Positions 20,740 to 30,699 are shown, numbered from the stretch's first letter. The stretch is DNA of 64,000 nt from Microbacterium sp. (GCF_031180975.1 NZ_JAPSLI010000001.1:115521-179520); one strand, 5' to 3'. The notes: generated from the letters alone by a model not told the origin. A program made the numbers and translations.

Positions 20740-21915
20740 ATGCGCAACGTCCTTCGCACCGCAGTCGTCCTGTCCGCCTCCGCCCTCGTCCTCGCCGGGT
20801 GCAGTTCGACCGACGGGGGCGGTTCCGGCGACGCCGCCGAGGGCCTGAAGGGCACCGGCAGCGGCGAGAGCTGCACCATCGAGGGGACCGTCCCGGTCGG
20901 CGCCGCGCTGAGCCTCACCGGCGGCGCCGCCAGCTACGGCGAGTCGCAGCAGAAGGGTCTCGAGCTCGCACTCGAGGAGCTGAACGCCGCCGAGGGCGTG
21001 AAGTACGACCTCACCGTCGAGGACGACGGTACCGACCCGCGCCAGGCCATCAGCGTGTTCGAGGGCTTCGTCTCCGACGGCGCGAGCGTCATCATCGGAC
21101 CGACCCTGTCGAACACCGCCTTCCAGGCGCAGCCCATCGCACAGGAGGCCGGCGTGCCCGTGCTCGCGGTCTCGAACACCGCCACCGGCATCACCGAGCA
21201 GGGCGACTTCATCTTCCGCGACTCGCTCACCGAGGCGCAGGTCATCCCGCAGACCATCGAGGCGGCGACCGAGAAGCTCGGCCTCGAGAAGGTCATCGTG
21301 ATGTACAGCAACGACGACGCGTTCACCGAGTCCGGGTACAAGGTGATGCAGTCGTCGCTCGAGGATGCCGGCGTCGAGGTGCTCGACACCCTGACGTTCT
21401 CGGTGAAGGACACCGACTTCCGCAGCCTCCTCACCGCCGCCAAGGAGCAGAACCCCGACGCGATCGTGGTCTCCGCCCTGATCGAGGCCGCCATCCCGCT
21501 CGTCACGCAGGCGCGCGAGCTGGGGCTCGACCAGCCGATCATCGGCGGCAACGGCTTCAACAACCCGCAGCTGATGAAGGACGCCGGCGACGCGGCGGAA
21601 GGCGTCATCGTGGGTGCCGCCTGGAACTCCGCCTCCGAGAGCCCCGAGAACACCGCGTTCATGAAGGCGTTCGAGGAGAAGTTCGGCGCCGGTCCCGACC
21701 AGTTCGCCGCACAGGCGTACACCGGCTTGAAGATCATCGACCACGCGGTGCGGGCGAACTGCTCCGCCGAGCGCGCCGACATCCAGAAGGGCCTGTCCGA
21801 GGTGAAGGACCTCGCCACGCCGCTCGGCTCGATCAGCATCAACGAGAACCGCGACGCCGAGCACGAGGCGGTCGTGCAGATCGTCGAGGACGGCAAGTTC
21901 GCCGTTCTGGACTGA
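20740..21915 (+). CDS. Branched-chain amino acid-type ABC transporter substrate-binding lipoprotein
   Basis: Lipobox LVLAGC; periplasmic-binding type I fold; followed by livH/M/G/F genes. Confidence 0.9.
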   Translation: MRNVLRTAVVLSASALVLAGCSSTDGGGSGDAAEGLKGTGSGESCTIEGTVPVGAALSLTGGAASYGESQQKGLELALEELNAAEGVKYDLTVEDDGTDPRQAISVFEGFVSDGASVIIGPTLSNTAFQAQPIAQEAGVPVLAVSNTATGITEQGDFIFRDSLTEAQVIPQTIEAATEKLGLEKVIVMYSNDDAFTESGYKVMQSSLEDAGVEVLDTLTFSVKDTDFRSLLTAAKEQNPDAIVVSALIEAAIPLVTQARELGLDQPIIGGNGFNNPQLMKDAGDAAEGVIVGAAWNSASESPENTAFMKAFEEKFGAGPDQFAAQAYTGLKIIDHAVRANCSAERADIQKGLSEVKDLATPLGSISINENRDAEHEAVVQIVEDGKFAVLD

Positions 21916-21943
21916 CCCCGCTCTCGGCTGAGGGGCCACTCCC

Positions 21944-22819
21944 ATGCAGCAGCTGCTGAACGGCCTGTTCCTCGGCTCGATCTACGCGTTGTTCGCCATC
22001 GGCTTCACGCTGGTGTTCGGCATCCTGGATCGGCTGAATCTCGCCCACCCCGCCGCGTTCGCCGCCTCGGCGTTCGTCGGCATCTGGCTCACCGACAGCC
22101 TCGACCTGCCCATCGGGCTGGTCCTGGTGATCGTGTTCGTGTTCGGCGCCGTGCTGGGCCTGCTCATCGAGCGGATCGCGTTCCGCCCGCTGAAGGACCG
22201 CCCCGACGCGCACTTCGCAGGGCTGATCTCGTCGATCGCGGTAGGCGGCATGCTCATCGCGCTGCTGCAGGCGGCGTTCGGACCCAACACCCGGCGCTTC
22301 CCGGCCGGAACGTTCCCGGACGGCAACGTCGAGTTCGCCGGGCTCACCGCCGGCTACCTGCAGCTGCTGATCCTCGCCGTCTCGCTGGGGCTGATGATCG
22401 CCCTGACCGTGCTCGTCAGCCGCTCGTCGCTCGGGCGCTCCATGCGCGCAGTCGCCGAGAACCCCGCCGCCGCGCGTGTGCTGGGCGTCAACGTCGAGCG
22501 GGTCACCGCCATCACGTTCGCGATCTCCACCGCGCTCGGTGCGGTGGCCGGTGTGCTGTTCGCGCTGAACGTGAACAGCGCACAGCTCGGCATGGGCGGC
22601 GCCATCGAGCTGAAGGGCCTCGCCGTGATCATCGTCGGCGGGATGGGCTCGCTCCCCGGCGCGCTGATCGGCGGGATCATCCTGGGCATCGCCGAGGTCT
22701 TCGCCATCCAGTACATCGGCACGAGCTGGCGCGACCTGATCGCTTTCGCCCTGCTCTTCGCGATCCTGCTGCTGCGTCCGCAGGGGCTGTTCGGCAAGCG
22801 CAAGGTGCGTGAGGTGTGA
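21944..22819 (+). CDS. Branched-chain amino acid-type ABC transporter permease (LivH-like)
   Basis: QQLLNGLFLGSIYALFAIGFTLVFGILDRLNLAH; LivH signature. Confidence 0.92.
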   Translation: MQQLLNGLFLGSIYALFAIGFTLVFGILDRLNLAHPAAFAASAFVGIWLTDSLDLPIGLVLVIVFVFGAVLGLLIERIAFRPLKDRPDAHFAGLISSIAVGGMLIALLQAAFGPNTRRFPAGTFPDGNVEFAGLTAGYLQLLILAVSLGLMIALTVLVSRSSLGRSMRAVAENPAAARVLGVNVERVTAITFAISTALGAVAGVLFALNVNSAQLGMGGAIELKGLAVIIVGGMGSLPGALIGGIILGIAEVFAIQYIGTSWRDLIAFALLFAILLLRPQGLFGKRKVREV

Positions 22820-24525
22820 TGCTGCTCAGCGAGTCGACCCTCGTCTTCATCGCCCTGAACGGCGTCTTCGCCTATTCGTTCTACGCGGTGCTCGTCGCCG
22901 GGCAGCTCAGCCTCGCCCAGGCCGGTTTCGCCGGCATCGCCGCCTTCACGGCCGCAACCATCACTCCGGCGCCGACGCAGTGGGGGCCCGTCCCGACGCT
23001 GCTCTTCGCGATGGCGGTCGGGATGCTGGTCGGCGCGCTGGCCGCCGTCATCCTGGGCCTGCCCACCATGCGGCTGCGCGGAGTGTTCCTGGCGATCGCG
23101 ACGCTCGGCTTCGCGGAGGCGATCCGCATCTTCATCCTGAACGCCGAGTGGACCGGCGGGGCGCAGGGGATGCCGGTCCCGAAGATCATCACGCCGCTGA
23201 TGGCGTGGATCGTGCTCGCCGTCGTCGCGTACTGGTTCTGGCGACAGGGCCGCTCCCGGTACGGGCGCGCGCTGGAGGCGATCAGGGAGGACGAGCTCGC
23301 CGCCCGCTCGATCGGCATCAACGTCGGTGGCCACCGGCTCAGCGCGTTCGTCGCCGCCGGCGTCCTGGCCGGTCTGTACGGCGTGATGTGGGCGTACTAC
23401 CTCCGTCTCATCGCCCCCGAAGACTTCGCGTTCGACAAGGCCATCGACGGCCTGGTCACCGCGGTCGTCGGCGGCACCGCGAACTTCTTCGGTCCGATCC
23501 TGGGCAGCGGCTTCCAGACGCTGATCCCCGAGATCCAGCGCGCGATCGGGATCGAGGCCGGCTGGATCCGGCCGTTCCTGTCCGGTCTGCTGCTGCTCCT
23601 GGTCATCCTGTACCTGCCGGGCGGCATCGCCAGCCTGATCCCCCGCCGCCGCCAGCGCATCGACGTCGCCGCGCTCGACACCGGCGCCGTCGTCGCCGGG
23701 CGTGTGCACCCCGCGAAGGGTGAGGTCGTTGCGGAACTGAACGGCCTGGGCAAGGAGTACGGCGGGGTGCACGCGGTGCGCGGCGTCGAACTGACCGTGC
23801 GCAGCGGTGACGTGGTCGGCCTCATCGGGCCCAACGGCGCCGGTAAGACGACCCTGGTGAACATGATCAGCGGGCTCATCCCGCCCTCGACGGGCACCGC
23901 GACCGTACTCGGCGTTCCGGTCGGTCGCACGCCCGTGCACCGCATCGCTGCCGCGGGAGTGACCCGCACGTTCCAGCACTCCAAGCTGTTCAACCGGCTC
24001 ACCGCGCTGGAGAACGTGCTGATCGGGGCGCACCTGGTCGCCAAGCCGACGTTCCTGCGCCGGCTGCTCTGGCTGCCCTCCGCCCGCCGCGACGAGCGCC
24101 TCGCCCTCGAACACGCAGCCCGCTGCCTGCGCCGGGTCGGACTGCTCGACAAGGCCGACGTCACCGCGAAGGCGCTGTCGTACGGCGACCAGCGCCGGCT
24201 CGAGATCGCCCGTGCGCTGGCCGCCGACCCGTCGCTGCTCATCCTCGACGAGCCCGCCGCGGGCATGAACCACGTCGAGGCGGAGGGCCTGTCCAGCCTG
24301 ATCCGCTCCCTCGCCGCCGACGGCCTGACGATCATCTTCATCGAGCACAACGTCGGCATGGTGCTCGACACGTGCGACAGCATCGTGGTGCTCAACTTCG
24401 GCGAGGTGCTCGCCGAGGGCTCCCCTGCCGAGATCGCCGCGGACGAGCGGGTCATCGAAGCGTACCTGGGGTCTGCCGACTCGGACTCCGGCGCCTCGGA
24501 ACCGCACACCGAGGGGAGGGACTGA
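22816..24525 (+). CDS. LivM-LivG fusion: permease fused to ATPase
   Basis: LivM permease (AQAGFAGIAAFTAA...) continuing into NBD with GPNGAGKTTLVNMISG Walker A and LSYGDQRRLEIARAL signature. Confidence 0.92.
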   Translation: MMLLSESTLVFIALNGVFAYSFYAVLVAGQLSLAQAGFAGIAAFTAATITPAPTQWGPVPTLLFAMAVGMLVGALAAVILGLPTMRLRGVFLAIATLGFAEAIRIFILNAEWTGGAQGMPVPKIITPLMAWIVLAVVAYWFWRQGRSRYGRALEAIREDELAARSIGINVGGHRLSAFVAAGVLAGLYGVMWAYYLRLIAPEDFAFDKAIDGLVTAVVGGTANFFGPILGSGFQTLIPEIQRAIGIEAGWIRPFLSGLLLLLVILYLPGGIASLIPRRRQRIDVAALDTGAVVAGRVHPAKGEVVAELNGLGKEYGGVHAVRGVELTVRSGDVVGLIGPNGAGKTTLVNMISGLIPPSTGTATVLGVPVGRTPVHRIAAAGVTRTFQHSKLFNRLTALENVLIGAHLVAKPTFLRRLLWLPSARRDERLALEHAARCLRRVGLLDKADVTAKALSYGDQRRLEIARALAADPSLLILDEPAAGMNHVEAEGLSSLIRSLAADGLTIIFIEHNVGMVLDTCDSIVVLNFGEVLAEGSPAEIAADERVIEAYLGSADSDSGASEPHTEGRD

Positions 24526-24526
24526 G

Positions 24527-25255
24527 ATGGCGGAGCCACTGCTCAGCGTGAAGGATCTCAGCGTGTCGTACGGGCGCGTCGAGGCCGTACGCGGGGTGAC
24601 GTTCGACGTCGCCGCGGGTTCGCTGGTCACGCTCGTCGGCGCCAACGGCGCCGGCAAGTCGTCGATCATCAACGCCGTCTCCGGCCTGGTACGGCCCTCG
24701 CACGGCACGATCCTCTTCGACGGCCAGGACATCACCCGCACGAAGTCGCACCGGCTCGTCCCCCGCGGCCTGGTGCAGGTGCCGGAAGGTCGCCAGGTGC
24801 TGGCCACGATGACGATCGCCGAGAACCTGCAGATGGGCGCGCGCACCCTGCCCCGGCGCGACGCGGCTGCCGCGATCGACGAGATGTACCAGCGCTTCCC
24901 CGTGCTCGGCGAGCGCCGCGCCCTCCCGGCGGGGTCGCTGTCGGGCGGCGAGCAGCAGATGCTCGCCATCGCCCGCGCCATGCTGGCCCGTCCCCGCCTG
25001 GTGCTGATGGACGAGCCGTCGATGGGTCTGGCGCCGAAGATCGTCGACGGCGTGTTCGCGGTGATCGACGAGATCCGCGCGTCCCGTGCGACGGTGCTGC
25101 TCGTGGAGCAGAACGCCCGGCGGGCGCTGCAGGCGGCCGACGAGGGGCACATCCTGCAGAACGGTGAGATCGTGCGCTCCGGCGCGTCCGCCGACCTGCT
25201 CGCGGACGACGACATCATCCAGGCCTACCTCGGCACGGGCAGGGCGAAGGAGTGA
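24527..25255 (+). CDS. Branched-chain amino acid-type ABC transporter ATPase (LivF-like)
   Basis: GANGAGKSSIINAVSGLV, LSGGEQQMLAIARAML, MDEPSMGLAP. Confidence 0.93.
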   Translation: MAEPLLSVKDLSVSYGRVEAVRGVTFDVAAGSLVTLVGANGAGKSSIINAVSGLVRPSHGTILFDGQDITRTKSHRLVPRGLVQVPEGRQVLATMTIAENLQMGARTLPRRDAAAAIDEMYQRFPVLGERRALPAGSLSGGEQQMLAIARAMLARPRLVLMDEPSMGLAPKIVDGVFAVIDEIRASRATVLLVEQNARRALQAADEGHILQNGEIVRSGASADLLADDDIIQAYLGTGRAKE

Positions 25256-26481
25256 GCGCACCGGAGCGCCGACGCGTGCGGCGGCGCATCCCCACCTGGA
25301 GTGCGGTCGCGCCGCTGCTCGGGTTCCGCCGGCCGGTGCTCGACCCGGTGGAGCGTCGGCTGCGCAGCGCCCTGACGGTGAAGGACCTCGCCCGCGTGGC
25401 ACGCCGCACCACCCCACGCTCCGTGTTCGACTACGTGCACGGCGCCGCCGAGGACGAACTGAGCCTGCGCCGAGCCCGCGCGGCGTTCGCCGCCGTCGAG
25501 TTCGAGCCTCGCGTGCTCCGCGACGTCACGGCCGTGGACACCTCGACGACGATCCTGGGCCGTCGCGCCGCGTTCCCGCTGATCCTGGCACCCACCGGCT
25601 TCACCAGGATGATGCACCACGAGGGCGAGATCGCGGTGGCGCGCGCGGCCGCCCGCGCCGGCGTGCCGTACACGCTATCCACGATGGGCACCACCTCGCC
25701 GGGCGAACTGCGCCGCGCCGTGCCGGACGGCGAGAACTGGTTCCAGCTGTACCTGTGGAAGGACCGCGAGGGCACGCTGAAACTGATCGACGATGTGCGC
25801 ACCGCCGGCTACGACACGCTGGTGCTCACCGTGGACACCCCGGTGGCCGGCAACCGGCTGCGCGACGCCCGCAACGGTCTCACCATCCCGCCGTCGCTGA
25901 ATCTGCGCACCATGTGGGACTTCGCGACGCACCCGGCGTGGTGGGTCAACGTGCTGACCACCGACCCCATCGAGTTCGCCAGCCTGCGCTCGTTCGACGG
26001 GACCGTGGCCGAGCTGGTGGCGAAGATGTTCGACCCGGCTCTCAGCTTCGCCGACCTCGCCTGGCTGCGCGAACGATGGGAAGGCAGGCTGGTGGTCAAG
26101 GGCATCCAGTCCGTCGACGACGCGAAGCAGGTGGTGGATGCCGGTGCCGACGCCCTCGTGGTATCCAACCACGGCGGGCGACAGCTCGATCGCGCCCCGA
26201 CTCCGCTACGTCTGTTGCCCCGGGTCGCCGACGCGGTGGACGGACGCGCGCAGGTGTTCCTCGACACCGGCATCCTCTCCGGCGCCGACGTGCTGGCCGC
26301 CGTCGGGCTGGGCGCCGACGCGTGCATGGTCGGCCGCGCCTACCTGTACGGGCTGATGGCCGGCGGCGAGCGCGGAGTCGATCGGATGCTGGAGATCATG
26401 CGCGCGGAGGCCGTCCGCACGATGCAACTGGCCGGGGTTTCGGCGATCGCGGAACTGCGCGGACGGGTGCGCCTGGACTGA
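25252..26481 (+). CDS. FMN-dependent alpha-hydroxy-acid oxidase/dehydrogenase (LldD family)
   Basis: LAPTGFTRMMHHEGE, VKGIQSVDDAK, VSNHGGRQLDRAPTPLRLLP active-site motif. Confidence 0.9.
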   Translation: MSAPERRRVRRRIPTWSAVAPLLGFRRPVLDPVERRLRSALTVKDLARVARRTTPRSVFDYVHGAAEDELSLRRARAAFAAVEFEPRVLRDVTAVDTSTTILGRRAAFPLILAPTGFTRMMHHEGEIAVARAAARAGVPYTLSTMGTTSPGELRRAVPDGENWFQLYLWKDREGTLKLIDDVRTAGYDTLVLTVDTPVAGNRLRDARNGLTIPPSLNLRTMWDFATHPAWWVNVLTTDPIEFASLRSFDGTVAELVAKMFDPALSFADLAWLRERWEGRLVVKGIQSVDDAKQVVDAGADALVVSNHGGRQLDRAPTPLRLLPRVADAVDGRAQVFLDTGILSGADVLAAVGLGADACMVGRAYLYGLMAGGERGVDRMLEIMRAEAVRTMQLAGVSAIAELRGRVRLD

Positions 26482-26535
26482 CTCCGCCGCTTCCGCGCAG
26501 GCCCTCCCACAGAACGGTGCCGCGCAGAACCCCCC

Positions 26536-26564
26536 TTGACCCAGGCTCCACGGCTCGCTAGACC
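26536..26564 (+). promoter_or_regulatory. Putative sigma-70-type promoter
   Basis: TTGACC (26536-26541), 17 bp spacer, TAGACC (26559-26564) upstream of the MscS-like gene. Confidence 0.4.
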
Positions 26565-26616
26565 GGAGATCGCCTCTCGGGTCCGTCCCGGGAGGACGAG
26601 ACAAGGAGGTACCACC

Positions 26617-27459
26617 ATGGACTGGTCCGAAGCCGGCGCCGGGATCGGCGAGATGCTCGCGAATCTGGGGCGCTTCGTGCTGCAGCTGCTCGTGTTCCTC
26701 GTCATCCTGCTCATCGGATGGCTGATCGCCAAGAGCGTGTCGAAGGCGCTCGAGTTCCTGTTCAAGAAGATCGGATTCCAGCGGCTGCTCGACAGAGCCG
26801 GGATCACCAGACTGCTCGCCCCCACCGGCATCGACCCGCTGACGCTGATCGTCAAGCTGGTGTTCTACTTCATCCTGTTGATCGCACTCTTGCTCGCGCT
26901 CGGCGCGTTCGGACCGAGCAACCCGGTCGCCGGCATCGTCGAATCGATCATCGCGTGGCTGCCGCGGGTGTTCGTCGCCATCGTGATCGTCATCGTGGTC
27001 GCGGCGATCGCCAACTTCGTCGGCGACATCATGCGCCCGGCCCTCGCGAAGTTCCGGTTCGGTGCCGTCCTGACCAGGATCGTGACCATCTCGATCGTGG
27101 CCATGGGAGTGATCGCCGCCCTCAACCAGGTCGGCGTCGCCGTCACCGTGACGATGCCGATCCTCATCGCCGTGCTCGCCACCCTCGCCGGCATCGCGAT
27201 CGTCGGCATCGGCGGCGGCCTCATCCGCCCCATGCAGTCGCGGTGGGAGAAGTGGCTGGGCACCATGGAGTCCGAGTTGGCGACGGCATCCGTCTCCTCG
27301 GGGGCACCGTCGTCGAGGGGCTCGATGCCGTCGGCATCCGCTCCGCAGGCGACGGCATCCAGCGACCCCGGTGTCCCGCCGTCGGCCCCGCCCTCTCCGC
27401 CGCCCGCGCCCGGCACGCCGCCGGCGCCGCCGGCGCCCCCGGTGCCTCCGCAGGCCTGA
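26617..27459 (+). CDS. Mechanosensitive channel-related TM-helix-repeat membrane protein with Pro-rich tail
   Basis: Several TM helices, MscS-related TM-helix pattern; C-terminus PPSAPPSPPPAPGTPPAPPAPPVPPQA; RBS aaggaggt before ATG. Confidence 0.75.
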   Translation: MDWSEAGAGIGEMLANLGRFVLQLLVFLVILLIGWLIAKSVSKALEFLFKKIGFQRLLDRAGITRLLAPTGIDPLTLIVKLVFYFILLIALLLALGAFGPSNPVAGIVESIIAWLPRVFVAIVIVIVVAAIANFVGDIMRPALAKFRFGAVLTRIVTISIVAMGVIAALNQVGVAVTVTMPILIAVLATLAGIAIVGIGGGLIRPMQSRWEKWLGTMESELATASVSSGAPSSRGSMPSASAPQATASSDPGVPPSAPPSPPPAPGTPPAPPAPPVPPQA

Positions 27460-27480
27460 GCCGCTGAGCCACCCACGGAC

Positions 27481-27514
27481 GCGGCCCTCCTCCCCCTGCC
27501 GGGAGGAGGGCCGC
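27481..27514. terminator. Bidirectional hairpin terminator
   Basis: gcggccctcctccc / gggaggagggccgc perfect 14 bp stem, between convergent genes. Confidence 0.75.
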
Positions 27515-27528
27515 GTTCGTACACGACG

Positions 27529-28581
27529 TCACGGGCGCTGCAGCGTGCCGGCGAAGTCGGCTGTCATCGTGCGCCCGACGCCGTCCAGGCTGACCAACCC
27601 ACCGTACGGCAGGATCCACTGCGGACGTGTGTGCCCGAAGGGCACGCCGACGCAGACGACGGCATCCGGGTTGTAGCGAGCCAGCGCGGCGAGCACGACG
27701 TCGCGCTGGGCCCGACGCAGCTCCGCTCGCTCGAACGCGTCCGGGCGGACGTCGAATCCGCTCACCGGCGGGCGCGCCACGACGACGCCGGCGACCGCCG
27801 CGAGCAGTCCTCGCTCGCCGAAGGCGCGCAGCTGCTCCGCCACGGCCGAGGCGGGAGTGAGCCGTTCGCTGGTCTCCAGCAGCAGGATGCCGCCGCGTAA
27901 CTCGTCATTGGACGGCAGGCGATCGGCGAGTGCGAGCTGCACCAGCACCTCCAGGCATCCGCCCCAGGTGTGCGCGGTGACACGGCGGGCGGGCCCCGCC
28001 CAGGTCCACGGCTCGGCCGGCTCGCGGTCGCCGAACGCGGTGAGCGCGTCCGGGCTGTCCCAGTGCCGCCCGAAGTCCTCGGACTCGCCCGGTTCGGTGA
28101 CTTCCAGCACCCCGCCGTCCAGCAGCGCCGCGCGCAGGGACCACAGGTGGACGTCGTCGACGCCAGGACCCGCTCCCAGATGCACCTGGGTGGAGCCGCC
28201 GTGGAAGCCGGCGATGCCGTGGCGCCACAGCCAGTTCAGGATGTTGGTGTTGTCGCTGTATCCCAGGAACGGCTTCGGGTCCGCGGTCGCGAGCGCCGCA
28301 TCCAGGTGCGGGGTCACGAGGATCTGATCGGAGCCGCCGATCGTGGCTAGGATCGCTCGGATGTGCGGGTCGCCGAAGGCGGCGTTGATGTCGGCCGCCC
28401 TCGCCTCCGGTGTCGCATCCAGCCGACGCGTGGTCGGGTACTCGACCGGCACCAGGCCGGTGATGTCGGCGAGCCGCTGCATGGCCTGCGCGTGGACGGC
28501 CGGTCCGGCGGCAGGCGCCGCGAACGCCGGGGAGAGCACCGCGACGCGGTCGCCGGGTCGTGCCTTGGGTGGGAGCAGCAT
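27529..28581 (-). CDS. S66 peptidase family (LD-carboxypeptidase / MccF-like)
   Basis: LGYSDNTNIL serine motif, GGCLEVLVQLA, VGVPFGHTRPQ histidine motif. Confidence 0.87.
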   Translation of the reverse strand: MLLPPKARPGDRVAVLSPAFAAPAAGPAVHAQAMQRLADITGLVPVEYPTTRRLDATPEARAADINAAFGDPHIRAILATIGGSDQILVTPHLDAALATADPKPFLGYSDNTNILNWLWRHGIAGFHGGSTQVHLGAGPGVDDVHLWSLRAALLDGGVLEVTEPGESEDFGRHWDSPDALTAFGDREPAEPWTWAGPARRVTAHTWGGCLEVLVQLALADRLPSNDELRGGILLLETSERLTPASAVAEQLRAFGERGLLAAVAGVVVARPPVSGFDVRPDAFERAELRRAQRDVVLAALARYNPDAVVCVGVPFGHTRPQWILPYGGLVSLDGVGRTMTADFAGTLQRP

Positions 28582-28669
28582 CCGTCCATCCCATCACAGC
28601 GGCGGCGGACAGGCGGCGCATAACCGGCACGGAGGAAGATGGAGGGGTCCCCAGCAGAACGAGGTCCCC

Positions 28670-30544
28670 ATGTCGCGCACGGCGCCCCCACGCCGCCGCG
28701 GACGCGGTGCGCAGGAAGGTCCGCGCGCCACGTTCCGTCAGCTCCTCCCCTTCCTGTTCGAGCACAAGAAGGTGCTCGCGCTCGTCGCCGCCCTGAGCGT
28801 GATCGGCGCGCTCGCGTCGCTTGCGCAGCCGTTGCTGGTCGGGCAGGTCATCGAGCGGGTCCAGCGCGGCGAGACGCTCGGGATGCTGGTGCTGCTGCTG
28901 GTCGCGTTCGTGATCCTGGCATCCGTCATCTCCGGCTACCAGCACTACCTGCTGCAGCGCACGGGCACCGCCGTGGTGCACTCCAGCCGGCGCCGGCTGA
29001 TCGCCCGCATCCTGCACCTGCCGGTCGCCGAGTTCGACGCACGCCGCACCGGCGACCTCGTCTCGCGGGTCGGCACCGACACCACCCTGCTCTACGCGGT
29101 GCTGACGCAGGGTCTTGCGGATGCCGTCGGCAGCGCGGTCCTGTTCGCCGGTGCACTGGTCGCGATGCTGTTGATCGACCCGCTGCTACTCCTGCTGATC
29201 GTCGTGGTGATCGGCGGCTCCGTCGTGGTCGTCGTCGTGCTCAGCGGGCGCATCCGCACGGCATCCGCCGCGCAGCAGGAGAAGGTGGGCGAGCTCGCCT
29301 CCGGTGTGGAGCGGGCGGTCAGTTCGATCCGCACGATCCGCGCGTCCGGCGCGACGGAGCGGGAGACACAGGCTGTGACCGGGCTCGCCGCCGAGGCGTA
29401 CAGCCTGGGCGTGCGGATCGCGAAGATCTCGTCGCTGGTGGTGCCGGTCGCGGGCATCGCACTGCAGCTGTCCCTGCTGGTCGTGCTGGGTGTGGGCGGG
29501 TTCCGGGTCGCGGCCGGCACGATCTCGATCGCGTCGCTGGTGACGTTCATCATGTTCCTGTTCATGCTGGTGATGCCGCTGGCGACGACGTTCGGCGCCA
29601 TCACGTCGGTCAATCAGGCGCTGGGCGCGCTGGGGCGCATCCAGGAGATCCTCGACCTTCCGGAGGAGACGGCAACTGACGAGCCCGACGGCGACGCGGT
29701 CGAGGCGCCGGTCGTGGGTGCGCCGGCCCTGGAGTTCCGAGACGTGCGGTTCCAGTACCCGGAGAACGTCGTCGCGGCGCGCGACGCCGCCGCACGCGAA
29801 GCCCGCACGCTGCTCGCCGATGCGCACGTCGAGGCGGATGCCGCCCCGGAGCAGTCGGCCCAGCGGGAGGTGCTGCGCGGCGTCACGTTCGCGGTGCCCC
29901 GGGGAGCCAGGGTGGCCCTGGTCGGACCGAGCGGCGCCGGCAAGAGCACGGTGCTGAGCCTGATCGAGCGGTTCTACGACCCGACGGGCGGGTCGATCCG
30001 GCTCGCCGGGCACGAACTGCGGACGTATCTCCGTGACCGGCTGCGGGCGCACTTCGGTTACGTCGAGCAGGACGCCCCCACGCTCGCCGGTACCCTGGCC
30101 GACAACCTGCGGCTGGCGGCACCAGATGCGACGGATGCCGACTGCGAGCGCGTGCTGCGGGCCGTGAACCTGGGCGACGTGCTCGAGCGCGGCACGCTCG
30201 GCCTGCAGACTCCCGTGGGAGAGGACGGTGTGATGCTGTCCGGCGGCGAGCGTCAGCGGCTCGCCATCGCCCGCGCGCTGTTGACCGAGGCGCCGATCCT
30301 GCTGCTGGACGAGTCGACGTCATCCCTCGACGGGGTGAACGAGCAGCGCATGCGCGCCGCGATCGACGCCGTGGCAGAGGACCGCACCCTGCTGGTGATC
30401 GCGCACCGACTGTCCACGGTCGTGGACAGCGACCTCATCGTGGTGCTCGAGGACGGCGTGGTGGTCGGCCAGGGCACGCACGACGAACTCGTCGAGAACG
30501 TGCCCCTGTACCGCGACCTCGCGCGCCACCAGCTGCTGGCCTGA
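28670..30544 (+). CDS. ABC exporter, fused permease and ATPase
   Basis: TMD plus NBD: GPSGAGKSTVLSLIERFYDPTGG, LSGGERQRLAIARALL, LLDESTSSLD. Confidence 0.92.
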   Translation: MSRTAPPRRRGRGAQEGPRATFRQLLPFLFEHKKVLALVAALSVIGALASLAQPLLVGQVIERVQRGETLGMLVLLLVAFVILASVISGYQHYLLQRTGTAVVHSSRRRLIARILHLPVAEFDARRTGDLVSRVGTDTTLLYAVLTQGLADAVGSAVLFAGALVAMLLIDPLLLLLIVVVIGGSVVVVVVLSGRIRTASAAQQEKVGELASGVERAVSSIRTIRASGATERETQAVTGLAAEAYSLGVRIAKISSLVVPVAGIALQLSLLVVLGVGGFRVAAGTISIASLVTFIMFLFMLVMPLATTFGAITSVNQALGALGRIQEILDLPEETATDEPDGDAVEAPVVGAPALEFRDVRFQYPENVVAARDAAAREARTLLADAHVEADAAPEQSAQREVLRGVTFAVPRGARVALVGPSGAGKSTVLSLIERFYDPTGGSIRLAGHELRTYLRDRLRAHFGYVEQDAPTLAGTLADNLRLAAPDATDADCERVLRAVNLGDVLERGTLGLQTPVGEDGVMLSGGERQRLAIARALLTEAPILLLDESTSSLDGVNEQRMRAAIDAVAEDRTLLVIAHRLSTVVDSDLIVVLEDGVVVGQGTHDELVENVPLYRDLARHQLLA

Positions 30545-30592
30545 ACGGGCGCACCCCTGCGCCCGCTGAGCCCGCTTCGCGCGTCGCGCGGC

Positions 30593-30699
30593 GACACCCC
30601 GGGTACCCGCCGCACCGCGCGGCGACACCCCGGGTACGCGTCGACACCCCGAGGCACTGACGCCCGCACCCCGGGGTGTCGACGGAAACCCGGGGTGTC
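30593..30699. repeat. Cluster of five GACACCCCGGGT-type repeats (three direct, two inverted)
   Basis: gacaccccgggt 30593-30604 and 30624-30635, gacaccccgagg 30643-30654, inverted ccggggtgtc 30671-30680, acccggggtgtc 30688-30699. Confidence 0.75.

Noticed and set aside
22354-25218. 954-aa minus ORF
   Set aside because: Antisense to the liv operon; shadow ORF from GC-rich codon usage.
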